From assembly GCA_031973395.1 (NCBI GenBank), contig DALYDD010000003.1:1-64000 (forward strand): a DNA stretch of 64,000 nucleotides, given 5' to 3'. Numbering within the stretch: the first letter of the stretch is position 1; each line of letters opens with the position of its first letter. The DNA comes from DALYDD01 sp031973395 (GTDB lineage: Bacteria > Patescibacteriota > Minisyncoccia > Phycocordibacterales > CAIZLB01). The notes beneath the pieces were generated by a model. The model had not been told where the DNA came from. It was given only the letters and a program-made list of their open reading frames with translations, and made no database searches. The position numbers and the translations under genes were made by a program. Shown here piece by piece: positions 40,261 through 48,656 of the stretch.

Positions 40261-40619
40261 CCTTAAGGCAAACTCTGACTTATACCCACTTTCTGGCTTT
40301 TTAACTTTGGCTAATAATAAGCCTGAAATGAAACTTTCTTCACAAAAATCATCAAAACTGTGGATAACTAAGTGGATATGTGTATAAAGGACAGGTCTTT
40401 TTGATTAAAAGTCAGGGTAATATGCGCCCAATTCCCTACTATACGGCCATAAATATGACTATTATAGAAAATCAACCTCAAGACCTTTATATCGCCCTGG
40501 AGTACAGAATGTTTCACGTGATACATGTTTCCCGTGAAAGCCAGCCAAATATGCCCAGTATTAAGTATTTTTATCTAAAATTGATCAAAATTTCACGTGT
40601 AACTCAGTAAAATAAGTAA
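40261..40619. promoter_or_regulatory. Gene-free gap with parS-like sites and a DnaA box
   Basis: Two adjacent parS-like 16-mers: 40510-40525 (15 of 16 matches to TGTTTCACGTGAAACA) and 40526-40541 (13 of 16). A weaker one is at 40589-40604 (12 of 16). TGTGGATAA, a perfect DnaA box on the minus strand, is at 40359-40367. The yraN -10 TAAAAT lies at 40608-40613. No convincing coding frame. Confidence 0.6.
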
Positions 40620-41036
40620 ATGGACGATGAAGATAGGACACAATCCGAAAGAGACAGAGTGTACAAGAAAGTAGGAAGGTTGGGGGAAGTTATGGTAATG
40701 AGATTCTTGGAAAGGGAGGGTTATGTGTTTATAGGAAAAAATATTCGTATCAAGCGGGTGGGGGAAATAGACCTTGTTTTTAAGGACAGATCTGGGAGAT
40801 GGCTATTTATAGAGGTAAAATCCAGTTATTCACCCATAAACTCTGGGCAATACGGAATTCAGACTTGGCCCATAACCGAAAGGGTGCCTGCGAAAAAACT
40901 TCTCAAACTAAACCTCTGCGCCAGCAGCTATATGTCCACAAACTCCATAAGTGCGGATTTCGAGATTTATATTGCTGATGTCAGAATAAAGTCAGAAACA
41001 AAGTACGGAGTCTCTCTGTTTAGAGTGTGCCAATAA
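40620..41036 (+). CDS. yraN: UPF0102/YraN-family nuclease-like protein
   Basis: 138 residues with the PD-(D/E)XK-like YraN core: EVMVMRFLEREGYVFIGKN, IKRVGEIDLVF and WLFIEVKSS (Glu/Asp...ExK catalytic pattern). Role uncertain in the family, possibly Holliday-junction or DNA-end processing. TAAAAT is 6 nt before the ATG, so leaderless. Confidence 0.88.
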   Translation: MDDEDRTQSERDRVYKKVGRLGEVMVMRFLEREGYVFIGKNIRIKRVGEIDLVFKDRSGRWLFIEVKSSYSPINSGQYGIQTWPITERVPAKKLLKLNLCASSYMSTNSISADFEIYIADVRIKSETKYGVSLFRVCQ

Positions 41037-41097
41037 GCCGTATTCTAAAAGCTTTTATTGAGATATGGAAAATTATGTGATAAGCTGTCCAGGCAAT

Positions 41098-41170
41098 CGG
41101 GGTGTGGTGTAACGGTTAACATTCCTGTTTTGGGAACAGGTGACTCCGGGTTCGAATCCCGGCACCCCGA
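41098..41170 (+). tRNA. tRNA-Pro (anticodon TGG)
   Basis: Acceptor CGGGGTG/CACCCCG, anticodon stem CCTGT/ACAGG with loop TTTGGGA, T-arm CCGGGTTCGAATCCCGG. CCA is not encoded. The next gene starts 6 nt after the discriminator base. Confidence 0.94.
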
Positions 41171-41176
41171 CAAATA

Positions 41177-41557
41177 ATGTCAGAGGATACTAAAGAGGGA
41201 AAATCAAATATAAAGCCCAAGCGATTCTCAAAAAATGTAGAGGATTTTCGTTGTGAGCATTGTGGCTTCGATATGAAGGGGACTGGATATACCAACCATT
41301 GCTCAAAGTGCCTATGGAGTAAGCATGTGGATATTGGACCAGGGGATAGGGCAGCAGAATGCAAAGGTATGATGAAGCCAACTTCAATCGAAGGGGGAAC
41401 AACAGACGGGTATCGGATCATTCATAGGTGTGAAAAGTGCGGCCATATAAAGGCAAATAAGGTTGCTGTAGATGATAGCCAGGATGCAATCCTTGCTGTA
41501 ATAAAGGAAAAGACAGATAAAATGAAGGAAGCTGGCAGAAGTCCAAAGAGGCGGTAA
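41177..41557 (+). CDS. RNHCP-domain zinc-ribbon protein
   Basis: 126 residues with paired zinc-binding cysteines: FRCEHCGFDMKGTGYTNHCS, KCLWSKHVDIGPGDRAAECK and IIHRCEKCGHIKANK. This is the RNHCP domain pattern (the usual RNHCP reads TNHCSKC here). Function unknown, perhaps nucleic-acid or ribosome linked. The ATG lies 6 nt after tRNA-Pro, so it is probably read from the tRNA promoter, with an almost leaderless mRNA after tRNA 3' processing. Confidence 0.88.
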   Translation: MSEDTKEGKSNIKPKRFSKNVEDFRCEHCGFDMKGTGYTNHCSKCLWSKHVDIGPGDRAAECKGMMKPTSIEGGTTDGYRIIHRCEKCGHIKANKVAVDDSQDAILAVIKEKTDKMKEAGRSPKRR

Positions 41558-41576
41558 AGCTGAGAGATCTGTCCGT

Positions 41577-42929
41577 CTAGTTTAGATTTCCCTTAACTCG
41601 CCCTGCATAATTGTTTTCAAAGTATTGCTTAAGCGAGCTACCGTCTGTGTTTAGGATAGAGTAGAGACTCATCCCTGTCTGGGCACGAAGCTTGTGATCG
41701 ATATGATCCAAACTGATGCCGTGAACCTTGGTATTTTGACTCATAGAGCCGCTTTGGGTTGCGCTGACGATATTTGCCACTATTCCCACAAGATATTTCT
41801 GGTCATCAATCAAGGCCCCACCTGAAGCTCCGCTCTTTCCCACGGAACTTACAGAGGTCTCGATAAGCTCGGTTTCTCCTCCTGAAAATCCATAAATAGA
41901 TTCTATACGAAGTAATTCTTCTTTCTGTGGCAGAGCAGAAGAGTTGCCTGTGATGGGGTAGGCAATGATTTTTATTTGCTGGTTCGTGAAAATATTGTTG
42001 ATATTACTGTTTGCTCCTGATGTATTTCCTGCAAAGACCAAAGTGTGGTCTGGAATTCGTAGGGGTATTTTTTGTAAACCAGACTGTGTGGAAGGGGGAC
42101 TTGTCTTTAGGATGGCAAAATCACCTTCGCCGGTATCTTGGCCAAGTGATCCATGAATCTCTCCCGGGTGCCGTGCAGTCCATTCTGGAGAGATGTATAT
42201 AAGCGATACGGTTTGAGAAAACGAGGTTGGATAACCGGCGAGGATACTACAAATAATGGGTTTGTTTGTATATTGATCGAGGAAAGGGTGAATAGCAACG
42301 TGTGCATTGGTCAAAATGAGACCGGTGTCAGAGATAATAATACCGCTGCTTGAAATATTTTTAATTGTATTACCCTCAGTTATTTTGCAAAGAATTTGTA
42401 CAACCGCTTTTCGGGGGTCCGATTTGGCAATATCGTATGTGGGAATTGCGTTAATGATGTCTTCAATCTTTTTTGGGGCTAGAAGGGTAGAAGATGTGTC
42501 GGAAACTGGCTTCGGTGTAACAGCAGGCGTGGTGATGGTCGGAAGGCTTTGCACGATGGGTTGTGGGGCCACTAGCTTGCTTAAGGCGATGGGTGCAAAG
42601 GCTTTAGGCTTAATCACAGCTTTGGGCTCTGCTTTCTTCTGTGTATTTGGTTTAAAAAGAGTGAATACGGGTGCATTTAATCTGATTTGTGCGGCTGGGG
42701 AAACGTAGAAGAGGTTGAATGAACGGGATTTTTGAATGGGGGCGGTCTTCCTGGTTGATTCGTCAACAAGATTGCTTATCGCGTTATTGCTGGCTGCCTT
42801 GAGATTGTGTCCATCCAGTTGTGCAAGATAGATATTGGCGAGCACGAGGATGAAAAATGCCGCTACGATGATCGCCGCGATTTGTATATGTGTATGCACC
42901 TTGAATGGCCCCTCATCCCTTTTGCCCAT
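41577..42929 (-). CDS. Membrane-anchored trypsin-like serine protease
   Basis: 450 residues: one N-terminal membrane helix (about 13-33), a Pro/Lys/Ala linker to about 150, then a chymotrypsin-fold domain with His in LILTNAHVAIH, Asp in GEGDFAILK and Ser in GKSGASGGALIDD. No PDZ domain follows, unlike HtrA/DegP. It probably acts outside the membrane in protein quality control or processing of surface proteins. Confidence 0.85.
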   Translation of the reverse strand: MGKRDEGPFKVHTHIQIAAIIVAAFFILVLANIYLAQLDGHNLKAASNNAISNLVDESTRKTAPIQKSRSFNLFYVSPAAQIRLNAPVFTLFKPNTQKKAEPKAVIKPKAFAPIALSKLVAPQPIVQSLPTITTPAVTPKPVSDTSSTLLAPKKIEDIINAIPTYDIAKSDPRKAVVQILCKITEGNTIKNISSSGIIISDTGLILTNAHVAIHPFLDQYTNKPIICSILAGYPTSFSQTVSLIYISPEWTARHPGEIHGSLGQDTGEGDFAILKTSPPSTQSGLQKIPLRIPDHTLVFAGNTSGANSNINNIFTNQQIKIIAYPITGNSSALPQKEELLRIESIYGFSGGETELIETSVSSVGKSGASGGALIDDQKYLVGIVANIVSATQSGSMSQNTKVHGISLDHIDHKLRAQTGMSLYSILNTDGSSLKQYFENNYAGRVKGNLN

Positions 42930-43038
42930 ATTGATGACAGTATATATGAAATGACGAAAATTGAAATTCGTGCCTCTATGTGATATTGTTGGCGAGTTGG
43001 TTTGGTAGCCTTTTGGTTTCCGAACTCGAATAAATATA

Positions 43039-43112
43039 GCGGGATTGGTTTAGTGGTAGAATGACTGCCTTCCAAGCAGTAGACAAGGGTTCGATTCCCT
43101 TATCCCGCACCA
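43039..43112 (+). tRNA. tRNA-Gly (anticodon TCC), CCA encoded
   Basis: Acceptor GCGGGAT/ATCCCGC, anticodon stem ACTGC/GCAGT with loop CTTCCAA, T-arm AGGGTTCGATTCCCT; the sequence continues ACCA, so CCA is encoded, unlike the other three tRNAs here. Confidence 0.95.
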
Positions 43113-43113
43113 A

Positions 43114-43395
43114 GTGAGAAAACGCAGAAGGGTGCTTACATTAGGGACGATCTTATTTTTAATTAGTGTAGCTGCAGTTATTTGGGTCACATACGGCACA
43201 TCTGATTTCAACGAAAACTCTGCAAAATTAATCGGCATGGCTGTCTCTGCCGTTTGGATCCCGACATTTATTGTTTCTTATTTTGAAAATAAAAGCGAAA
43301 AGGAATGGTCTTGGATTAAATCTCTTTTAACTATTCTTCTGTGGGTTTTTGTTGGTTTTCTTATTTCTGTGAAGGGGATTATCGCGTCACATTAA
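43114..43395 (+). CDS. Small membrane protein joined to tRNA-Gly
   Basis: 93 residues from GTG at 43114: a basic start (MRKRRRVLTL), three hydrophobic segments (about 8-25, 39-55, 68-88). No family recognised. The start codon lies 1 nt after the tRNA CCA, so RNase processing of the tRNA would leave a nearly leaderless message. A terminator follows. Confidence 0.65.
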   Translation: MRKRRRVLTLGTILFLISVAAVIWVTYGTSDFNENSAKLIGMAVSAVWIPTFIVSYFENKSEKEWSWIKSLLTILLWVFVGFLISVKGIIASH

Positions 43396-43415
43396 ATTGT
43401 TTAAAAAATACCAAT

Positions 43416-43455
43416 AAACAAAAAAACTCCGCGTGGTGTCGGAGTTTTTTTGTTT
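43416..43455. terminator. Bidirectional terminator
   Basis: AAACAAAAAAACTCCG pairs with CGGAGTTTTTTTGTTT around an 8-nt loop, between the small membrane protein gene and HU. Confidence 0.88.
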
Positions 43456-43507
43456 GATTGTGTCTCTAGAGAAAATTCACAATCACAAACGTCTGAAAAC
43501 TTCTGAA

Positions 43508-43737
43508 TTATTTTACTGCGTCCTTGAGAGCCTTTGCTGCTCGGAATTTTGGAACGCGCATAGCGGCAACTTTTACCATTTCGCCAGTTCGAGGATTTCG
43601 AGCTGAGCGTGCTGCTCGCTGCTTAGCAGAAAAAATACCGAAGCCTGCAACAGATACTTCAACTCCTTTTTTAAGAGAGCCAGCGATAGTATCGAATACC
43701 AAGTCAACAATAGATTCAGCCTGAACCTTTGTTGTAC
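43508..43737 (-). CDS. hup: HU-family DNA-binding protein, 5' end lost in a gap
   Basis: A histone-like nucleoid protein. The reading continues upstream of the first ATG as TTKVQAESIVDLVFDTIAGS up to the N-run, so roughly the first 15-20 residues are missing. The DNA-binding arm signature is KQRAARSARNPRTGEMVKV and the protein ends FRAAKALKDAVK. The break is an assembly gap, not a pseudogene. Confidence 0.9.
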
Positions 43738-43747
43738 NNNNNNNNNN
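43738..43747. other. Assembly gap (10 N)
   Basis: Ten N inside the HU gene. The true length of the missing sequence is unknown. Confidence 0.99.
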
Positions 43748-43910
43748 TAAGTTTTGTTTATAAATCGACCGGAACGGGTTTCAATATGATTATATATGAA
43801 GCCATATTTTCAAGCAATGCATGTAAATGACGGGTAAAAAGGAGCTAGAAAACCCCACATGTAGTCCGTGCTTCAAAGCACAATTGATACCCTGCTGGGA
43901 TGAGGAATCC

Positions 43911-45446
43911 CTATCTAGCTGTCTCTATAATCCTCATCTCCCGTATAACGGTGACCTTGATCTCCCCTGGGTATTTGAGCTCCTTTTCAATGCGTTCGGC
44001 AATGGTTCTAGCTATATTCTTGGCCTCGAAATCGTTGGTAGTAGCCGCATTGATGAAGACTCTGATCTCTCGGCCAGCTTGAAGGGCATATGCCTTTTCG
44101 ACCCCAAATACAGTTAGGGCAATATTCTCAAGGTCATTTAAGCGCTTTATATAGAACTCTAATCCATTATTGCGGGCACCTGGGCGGCCACCAGAGATGG
44201 CATCGGCGCTCTGTACGATGCGAGATTCCAGGGTTTCATACGGATATTCCTCATGATGGGCCTGCATTGCCTTAATTACAGCTTCTTCCATGCCGAATTT
44301 CTGAAGAACTTGTCTGCCTATTTCTACATGGGTGCCTTGCACCTCATGATCCAAAGCCTTTCCGAGATCATGCAAAAGGGCCGCTGTTTTAGAAATTCTC
44401 ACATTTGCACCAATTTCTTCTGCTAACATTCCTGCGAGATGTGCGGTTTCGATTGAGTGTTGCAAAACATTTTGCCCATAACTGGTTCTGAAATGTAATC
44501 TACCGAGAATCTGCACGATGCGCGGATCTAAATTAGGAATACCAACTTCATACACCGCTCTTTCACCGTGTTGTTTTATTAATGTTTGAACATCGAGTTT
44601 TACTTCTTCAACAGTCTTCTCAATCTTTGCTGGTTGAATACGACCGTCCTCGATCAATAATTCGAGGCTGCGCTTTGCGATGAAACGGCGGATAGGGTCA
44701 AAAGAAGAAATGGTGATACTGTCTGGACTCTCATCGACAAGTACTTCAACACCTGTTTCTCTCTCGAAGACTTTGATATTGCGACCTTCTTTTCCAATGA
44801 CCTTACCTTTTGTCTCGGGATCAGTGACAGGAATATTTGTGGTGAGAAGTTCTGCGTTCACGGCACTCGATAGTCGTTGGACAGTTGTTGTGAGGATATT
44901 GCGAGCTTTCTCCGCCAACTGTTCTTCGCCATAGAGTTCTAGTTTTCTCATGCGAGACATGAGAGCGTCGGCTTCTTCTTTTTCAATTTGTTCAATTATT
45001 TGTTTTTTTGCTTCTTCTTTTGTTAAAGAGGCAATATCCTGCAATCGTGTTTCAATTTCTTTTGCTTTCTCATCAACCTCAGCTTTTATATTTTTTACCT
45101 CTTCAATTCTATGTTTTGCACGATTGATTTCAGTTTCTAATTCAATTTCTTTTTTACCAAGATTTTTTTCTTTCTGATCAATCTTTTCAAGTTGGTTGCG
45201 TAAATCTGTTTCTCGCTCCGAAACTTGTTCTCTGGCAGACTCCAAGATTGTTGCAGCGCGTTCTTCGGCCTGTAGGACGAGACCCTGACATTTTTCATCG
45301 GCTTTTGCCCTGATTTTCTTTACCTCTAATTCGATTGAGTTTCTGCGTGCCAAAGAGGCCACGATTCGGAATATATAGCCAAAAATAAAGCCCAAAGAGA
45401 GGCAGGCGGCGATGAGGAGGACGAGTTCTCGAGGTGTAGGCATCAT
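43911..45446 (-). CDS. rny: Ribonuclease Y
   Basis: A membrane-bound endoribonuclease that starts mRNA decay. N-terminal membrane helix (about 8-28), long coiled coil (about 35-190), KH domain (KGKVIGKEGRNIKVFERETG) and HD domain (HSIETAHLAGML, LLHDLGKALDHE). Normal length of 511 residues. TACAAT lies 8 nt before the ATG. Confidence 0.96.
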   Translation of the reverse strand: MMPTPRELVLLIAACLSLGFIFGYIFRIVASLARRNSIELEVKKIRAKADEKCQGLVLQAEERAATILESAREQVSERETDLRNQLEKIDQKEKNLGKKEIELETEINRAKHRIEEVKNIKAEVDEKAKEIETRLQDIASLTKEEAKKQIIEQIEKEEADALMSRMRKLELYGEEQLAEKARNILTTTVQRLSSAVNAELLTTNIPVTDPETKGKVIGKEGRNIKVFERETGVEVLVDESPDSITISSFDPIRRFIAKRSLELLIEDGRIQPAKIEKTVEEVKLDVQTLIKQHGERAVYEVGIPNLDPRIVQILGRLHFRTSYGQNVLQHSIETAHLAGMLAEEIGANVRISKTAALLHDLGKALDHEVQGTHVEIGRQVLQKFGMEEAVIKAMQAHHEEYPYETLESRIVQSADAISGGRPGARNNGLEFYIKRLNDLENIALTVFGVEKAYALQAGREIRVFINAATTNDFEAKNIARTIAERIEKELKYPGEIKVTVIREMRIIETAR

Positions 45447-45480
45447 GTGAGGCTATTGTACGGCTTTTTGCTTCGAAAAA

Positions 45481-45510
45481 CAAAAAGCCCCGAGTGGCAG
45501 GGCTTTTTGC
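45481..45510. terminator. Terminator upstream of rny
   Basis: AAAAAGCCC / GGGCTTTTT hairpin with a short loop between the 45541-46635 gene and rny; both are on the minus strand, so it ends the upstream gene. Confidence 0.8.
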
Positions 45511-45540
45511 TTAATTTCTCTTTGGGTTCAAGCTTCTGGG

Positions 45541-46635
45541 CTATTTATTCCATACCGCCGAATTTGAAGACAGTGTTCCGTCAAACCCCCATGTCTGTGT
45601 TACGGTCTGCGATCCTACTTTCCATCTAATTTGAGCGATTTGCGCTTTATACATTCCTGATGGAGGTGTGGTTGGCATTATGGCCATGATATTGAGGCCG
45701 ACAGTTGTGCCTTCGCTGATAGTGGTCATGCCACCATCAACGGTTATACCTACCGCAGGTGCCGTAAATGAATTTGAGCCATCTGTGAACTTCACGATAA
45801 CATCAGCATTAGCTGGAATGTCCATATTTCCTCCGAATGGAGTAGTGAGTACTCTGATATTTGCCATAATTCGACTACCGGTTCCGTTTTGTTGAACACC
45901 GGTTGTCATAGTGGTCGAAGATGCGGGAGTAAAGTTTGTTCCTGCTGTGTAGAGGTGTTGGAATGGTCCGGCATAGAAATTATTAGACGGCGTGATCTCT
46001 ACGAGGGAACCATTAGATCGTTGGTATTTGATTGATGTTAATCCAACCATGGCGACTGATCCTGATGGTATATTACTTCCGAAATCCGCTTTGACAGTGA
46101 GAGTCTTCTTGGCGCCTTTGGCAATTGGAATTGCAATATTTTCGAACTTCACAATACCTGCACCGGTTCGAGAGCTGATGAGGGTGGTGCCGTCATATAG
46201 ATGAAGGGCGGTTGGCATAGTTCCTGAAGCGATAACGGATACCGAGACGATTGATGCACTATTTGAAGATGCTCTAAGCTCAAAATTAAGCATCGGAACA
46301 TTGCTTGTCACATCAAAGGTTTTTATCTGGTGATTTTGCGGCTGAATTGCTGGAACGGCAGATGATATTGTGACGATCGCCTGAGCAGGTTTTTGATTAT
46401 TCACCACCATATCGACGCAATCCTGAAGACTGAAGTTTCTGTTATTTACGAGACAATTAATAATGGCAACAAGCTGATCTTTTGTATATGTATTTAAGTT
46501 AAGGCCATCAACTCCTTTTGCGACTTGCGCCCCTGCTGTGGCACCGCTCTTCTGGAATGGATATCGTGATGCGATAAAGATGATTGCACCAAGGATGATG
46601 GCGATCGCCAGAACTCCAATAATTCCTTTTTTCAT
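45541..46635 (-). CDS. Anchored beta-rich surface protein, unknown
   Basis: 364 residues: membrane helix (about 4-23), a short segment with NTYTKDQLVAIINCLV and one conserved-looking Cys pair (CLVNNRNFSLQDC), then a beta-sandwich-like region with many Ser, Thr and Val. No family recognised. Its composition fits CPR cell-surface proteins. Confidence 0.7.
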   Translation of the reverse strand: MKKGIIGVLAIAIILGAIIFIASRYPFQKSGATAGAQVAKGVDGLNLNTYTKDQLVAIINCLVNNRNFSLQDCVDMVVNNQKPAQAIVTISSAVPAIQPQNHQIKTFDVTSNVPMLNFELRASSNSASIVSVSVIASGTMPTALHLYDGTTLISSRTGAGIVKFENIAIPIAKGAKKTLTVKADFGSNIPSGSVAMVGLTSIKYQRSNGSLVEITPSNNFYAGPFQHLYTAGTNFTPASSTTMTTGVQQNGTGSRIMANIRVLTTPFGGNMDIPANADVIVKFTDGSNSFTAPAVGITVDGGMTTISEGTTVGLNIMAIMPTTPPSGMYKAQIAQIRWKVGSQTVTQTWGFDGTLSSNSAVWNK

Positions 46636-46692
46636 TAATTAAAAGTTAAAATTAAACCGCTCGGTTATAAGCGGATTAATTTTAGCATACAG

Positions 46693-46714
46693 AATTTTGT
46701 CATCAGACAAAATT
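46693..46714. terminator. Probable terminator after clpP
   Basis: AATTTTGTC-ATCA-GACAAAATT hairpin between clpP and the next minus-strand gene; AT-rich with a short T-run. Confidence 0.55.
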
Positions 46715-46741
46715 TTAAATATATAGTTTGTCCCTGGGTGG

Positions 46742-47314
46742 CTAACTCAGAACTTTATCGATTACACCGTATTTTTTTGCCTCATCAGCTGACATGTAAT
46801 AGTCTCGTTCGATATCTTTATGAACTTTATCTACAGGTTGGCCTGTATTTTTTGACATAATTTCTGCCAATCGCTTGCGGAGATTCAAGATGTGCTTTGC
46901 AGTGATCTCGATATCTGTCGCCTGACCTTCTGCGCCTCCAAGTGGTTGGTGGATCATTACCTCAGAGTTTGCGAGAGCGTATCGCTTGCCTTTTGTGCCG
47001 GACGAGAGAAGCCATGCGCCTCCTGATGCTGCCATACCAATACAGATTGTCGATACATCGTTTTTGATGTGATTGATAGTATCGATCATGGCCAAAGTGG
47101 CAGAAGCGGAGCCTCCGGGAGAGTTGATATAGAGGCTGATGTCTTTCTTTGGGTTTTCGGATTGTAGGAAAAGAAGCTGGGCAATAACGATGTTTGCCAC
47201 ATTGTCGTCAATGGGGCCACCGAGGAAAATAATATTTTCCCGGAGAAGACGAGAGTAAATATCATACGCTCGCTCGCCGAACTGTGATTTTTCTATAACT
47301 GTTGGTATTAACAT
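46742..47314 (-). CDS. clpP: ATP-dependent Clp protease proteolytic subunit
   Basis: A tetradecameric serine protease core. The start at 47314 (MLIPTVIEKSQFGERAYDIY) matches family N-termini; a longer reading from 47383 is unlikely. The catalytic Ser is in GMAASGGAWLL, His in VMIHQPLGG, and Asp in DIERDYYM. The usual GMAASMGA reads GMAASGGA here. TACACT lies 6 nt before this ATG, supporting the choice. Confidence 0.95.
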   Translation of the reverse strand: MLIPTVIEKSQFGERAYDIYSRLLRENIIFLGGPIDDNVANIVIAQLLFLQSENPKKDISLYINSPGGSASATLAMIDTINHIKNDVSTICIGMAASGGAWLLSSGTKGKRYALANSEVMIHQPLGGAEGQATDIEITAKHILNLRKRLAEIMSKNTGQPVDKVHKDIERDYYMSADEAKKYGVIDKVLS

Positions 47315-47386
47315 GGGGATAGTGTATGGGAATAAGGCTGATAATGTGGAGTTTAGTGTAGCGTAAAGAGGTGAAAAGGGCAAAAA

Positions 47387-47415
47387 TTGAACTCACGCAA
47401 ATTTTATGCTCTAAT
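47387..47415 (+). promoter_or_regulatory. Promoter of rsmE
   Basis: TTGAAC (47387-47392), 17-nt spacer, TCTAAT (47410-47415), 7 nt before the rsmE ATG. Confidence 0.55.
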
Positions 47416-47422
47416 TGGCGTA

Positions 47423-48148
47423 ATGCATATACATCGATTTTACATAAAAGAATTTAAGGAAGGGGTAGAGGCAGAGGTAGAGTTAGACAAAACAGAGCAC
47501 ATGGCTCTCGTTCATCAATTGTTGAATGTCTTTCGTTTGAAACCCGCTGCTCCAGTTTTAATTTTTAATCAAAGTGCGGGGGAGTGGCTCGCGGAGATTA
47601 AATCAATCGACAAAAAGAGCGGTGTCATCATTCGATTATTGCAAAAGCAGTGGACTATGGAGACAATGTCCCCGCCTCGAGATCTCTGTCTTTATATGTC
47701 GATCATCAAAAATAGTAATTTTGATACCGTAGTTGAAAAAGCAGTGGAGATCGGTGTTTCGAGTATTGTCCCTGTCATCACGGAGCATACGGTTAAAACC
47801 AATCTCAATTTCGAGCGATTAAATAAAATTATTATCGAGGCCACAGAGCAATGCGGCAGAATCGATCCATTTGAAATTTCACCAATCATGCATCTTGCTG
47901 AAGCAATCAAGGACGCCAAGAAACGTGGAGGAGAAATATTTTTTGCAGATATCACAGGTGCGTCTGAAGACCATAAGACTCCGGGCAAAAAACTAGCCTT
48001 ATTTATTGGACCCGAAGGGGGTTGGAGTGCTGAGGAGAAAGAGCTTTTTAGAAAAGAGGGGGTCAAGGCGCTGTTTCTCGGACATTATGTGCTTCGCTCC
48101 GAAACTGCTGCCATTATTGGAATGGGAAAACTAATGGTTGATCGCTAA
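47423..48148 (+). CDS. rsmE: 16S rRNA (uracil-N3)-methyltransferase RsmE
   Basis: Methylates U1498 of 16S rRNA. A SPOUT-fold enzyme with LYMSIIKNSNFDTVVEKAVE, GVSSIVPVITEHTV, LFIGPEGGWS and LGHYVLRSETAAI. The ATG at 47423 (MHIHRFYIKEF) is chosen over the upstream TTG. 241 residues, normal. Confidence 0.94.
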   Translation: MHIHRFYIKEFKEGVEAEVELDKTEHMALVHQLLNVFRLKPAAPVLIFNQSAGEWLAEIKSIDKKSGVIIRLLQKQWTMETMSPPRDLCLYMSIIKNSNFDTVVEKAVEIGVSSIVPVITEHTVKTNLNFERLNKIIIEATEQCGRIDPFEISPIMHLAEAIKDAKKRGGEIFFADITGASEDHKTPGKKLALFIGPEGGWSAEEKELFRKEGVKALFLGHYVLRSETAAIIGMGKLMVDR

Positions 48149-48269
48149 TTATTTCGACGGCCTCGCTATCTCTGTATCCGATCGATTATTCACAAAGCTC
48201 AAATCGGAACACAGGAACTGATATAATATAAGCTATACAAACTTATCAATATAAAAAGCCTTTGCTTTA

Positions 48270-48521
48270 ATGTTCATGAAAAATCAATCAAATACAATTT
48301 TTAATATTCTCATTGGAATCGCAATTATTTTGATCTTGGGTACTGTCTTTGTTGCGTGGAAATACCCTGCATCAGATATGGATCATATGATGATGGAGGG
48401 CGATATGATGGATATGGAGCATGGTGATATGCCTATGGGTGATATGAAGGATGAACACAGTATGATGGATAGGGGTATGGACGCCTCTGGAAACGGCAGG
48501 GTAGAGACGAGTGGTAGATAG
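48270..48521 (+). CDS. Met/Asp/His-rich small anchored protein
   Basis: 83 residues: one N-terminal helix (about 8-28), then a tail in which Met makes up about a quarter, with Asp, His and Gly (DMDHMMMEGDMMDMEHGDMP). The pattern resembles Met-rich copper-binding segments, but no family was recognised. Its own TATAAT lies about 45 nt upstream, and a terminator follows. An ATG at 48276 is an alternative start. Confidence 0.65.
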   Translation: MFMKNQSNTIFNILIGIAIILILGTVFVAWKYPASDMDHMMMEGDMMDMEHGDMPMGDMKDEHSMMDRGMDASGNGRVETSGR

Positions 48522-48575
48522 TAATTCACCAATATTTTATTGGGTATTTTATTTTTTTTAAAACTTGATAAAAGT

Positions 48576-48606
48576 GAAAAGGCCGGGCATGTCGCTCGGC
48601 CTTTTC
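48576..48606 (+). terminator. Intrinsic terminator
   Basis: GAAAAGGCCG / CGGCCTTTTC hairpin with trailing T-run, after the Met-rich gene. Confidence 0.8.
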
Positions 48607-48656
48607 ATTATACCCTCATGTTATAATTAGCCCCTTAACCCAATAATTTCAATCAC

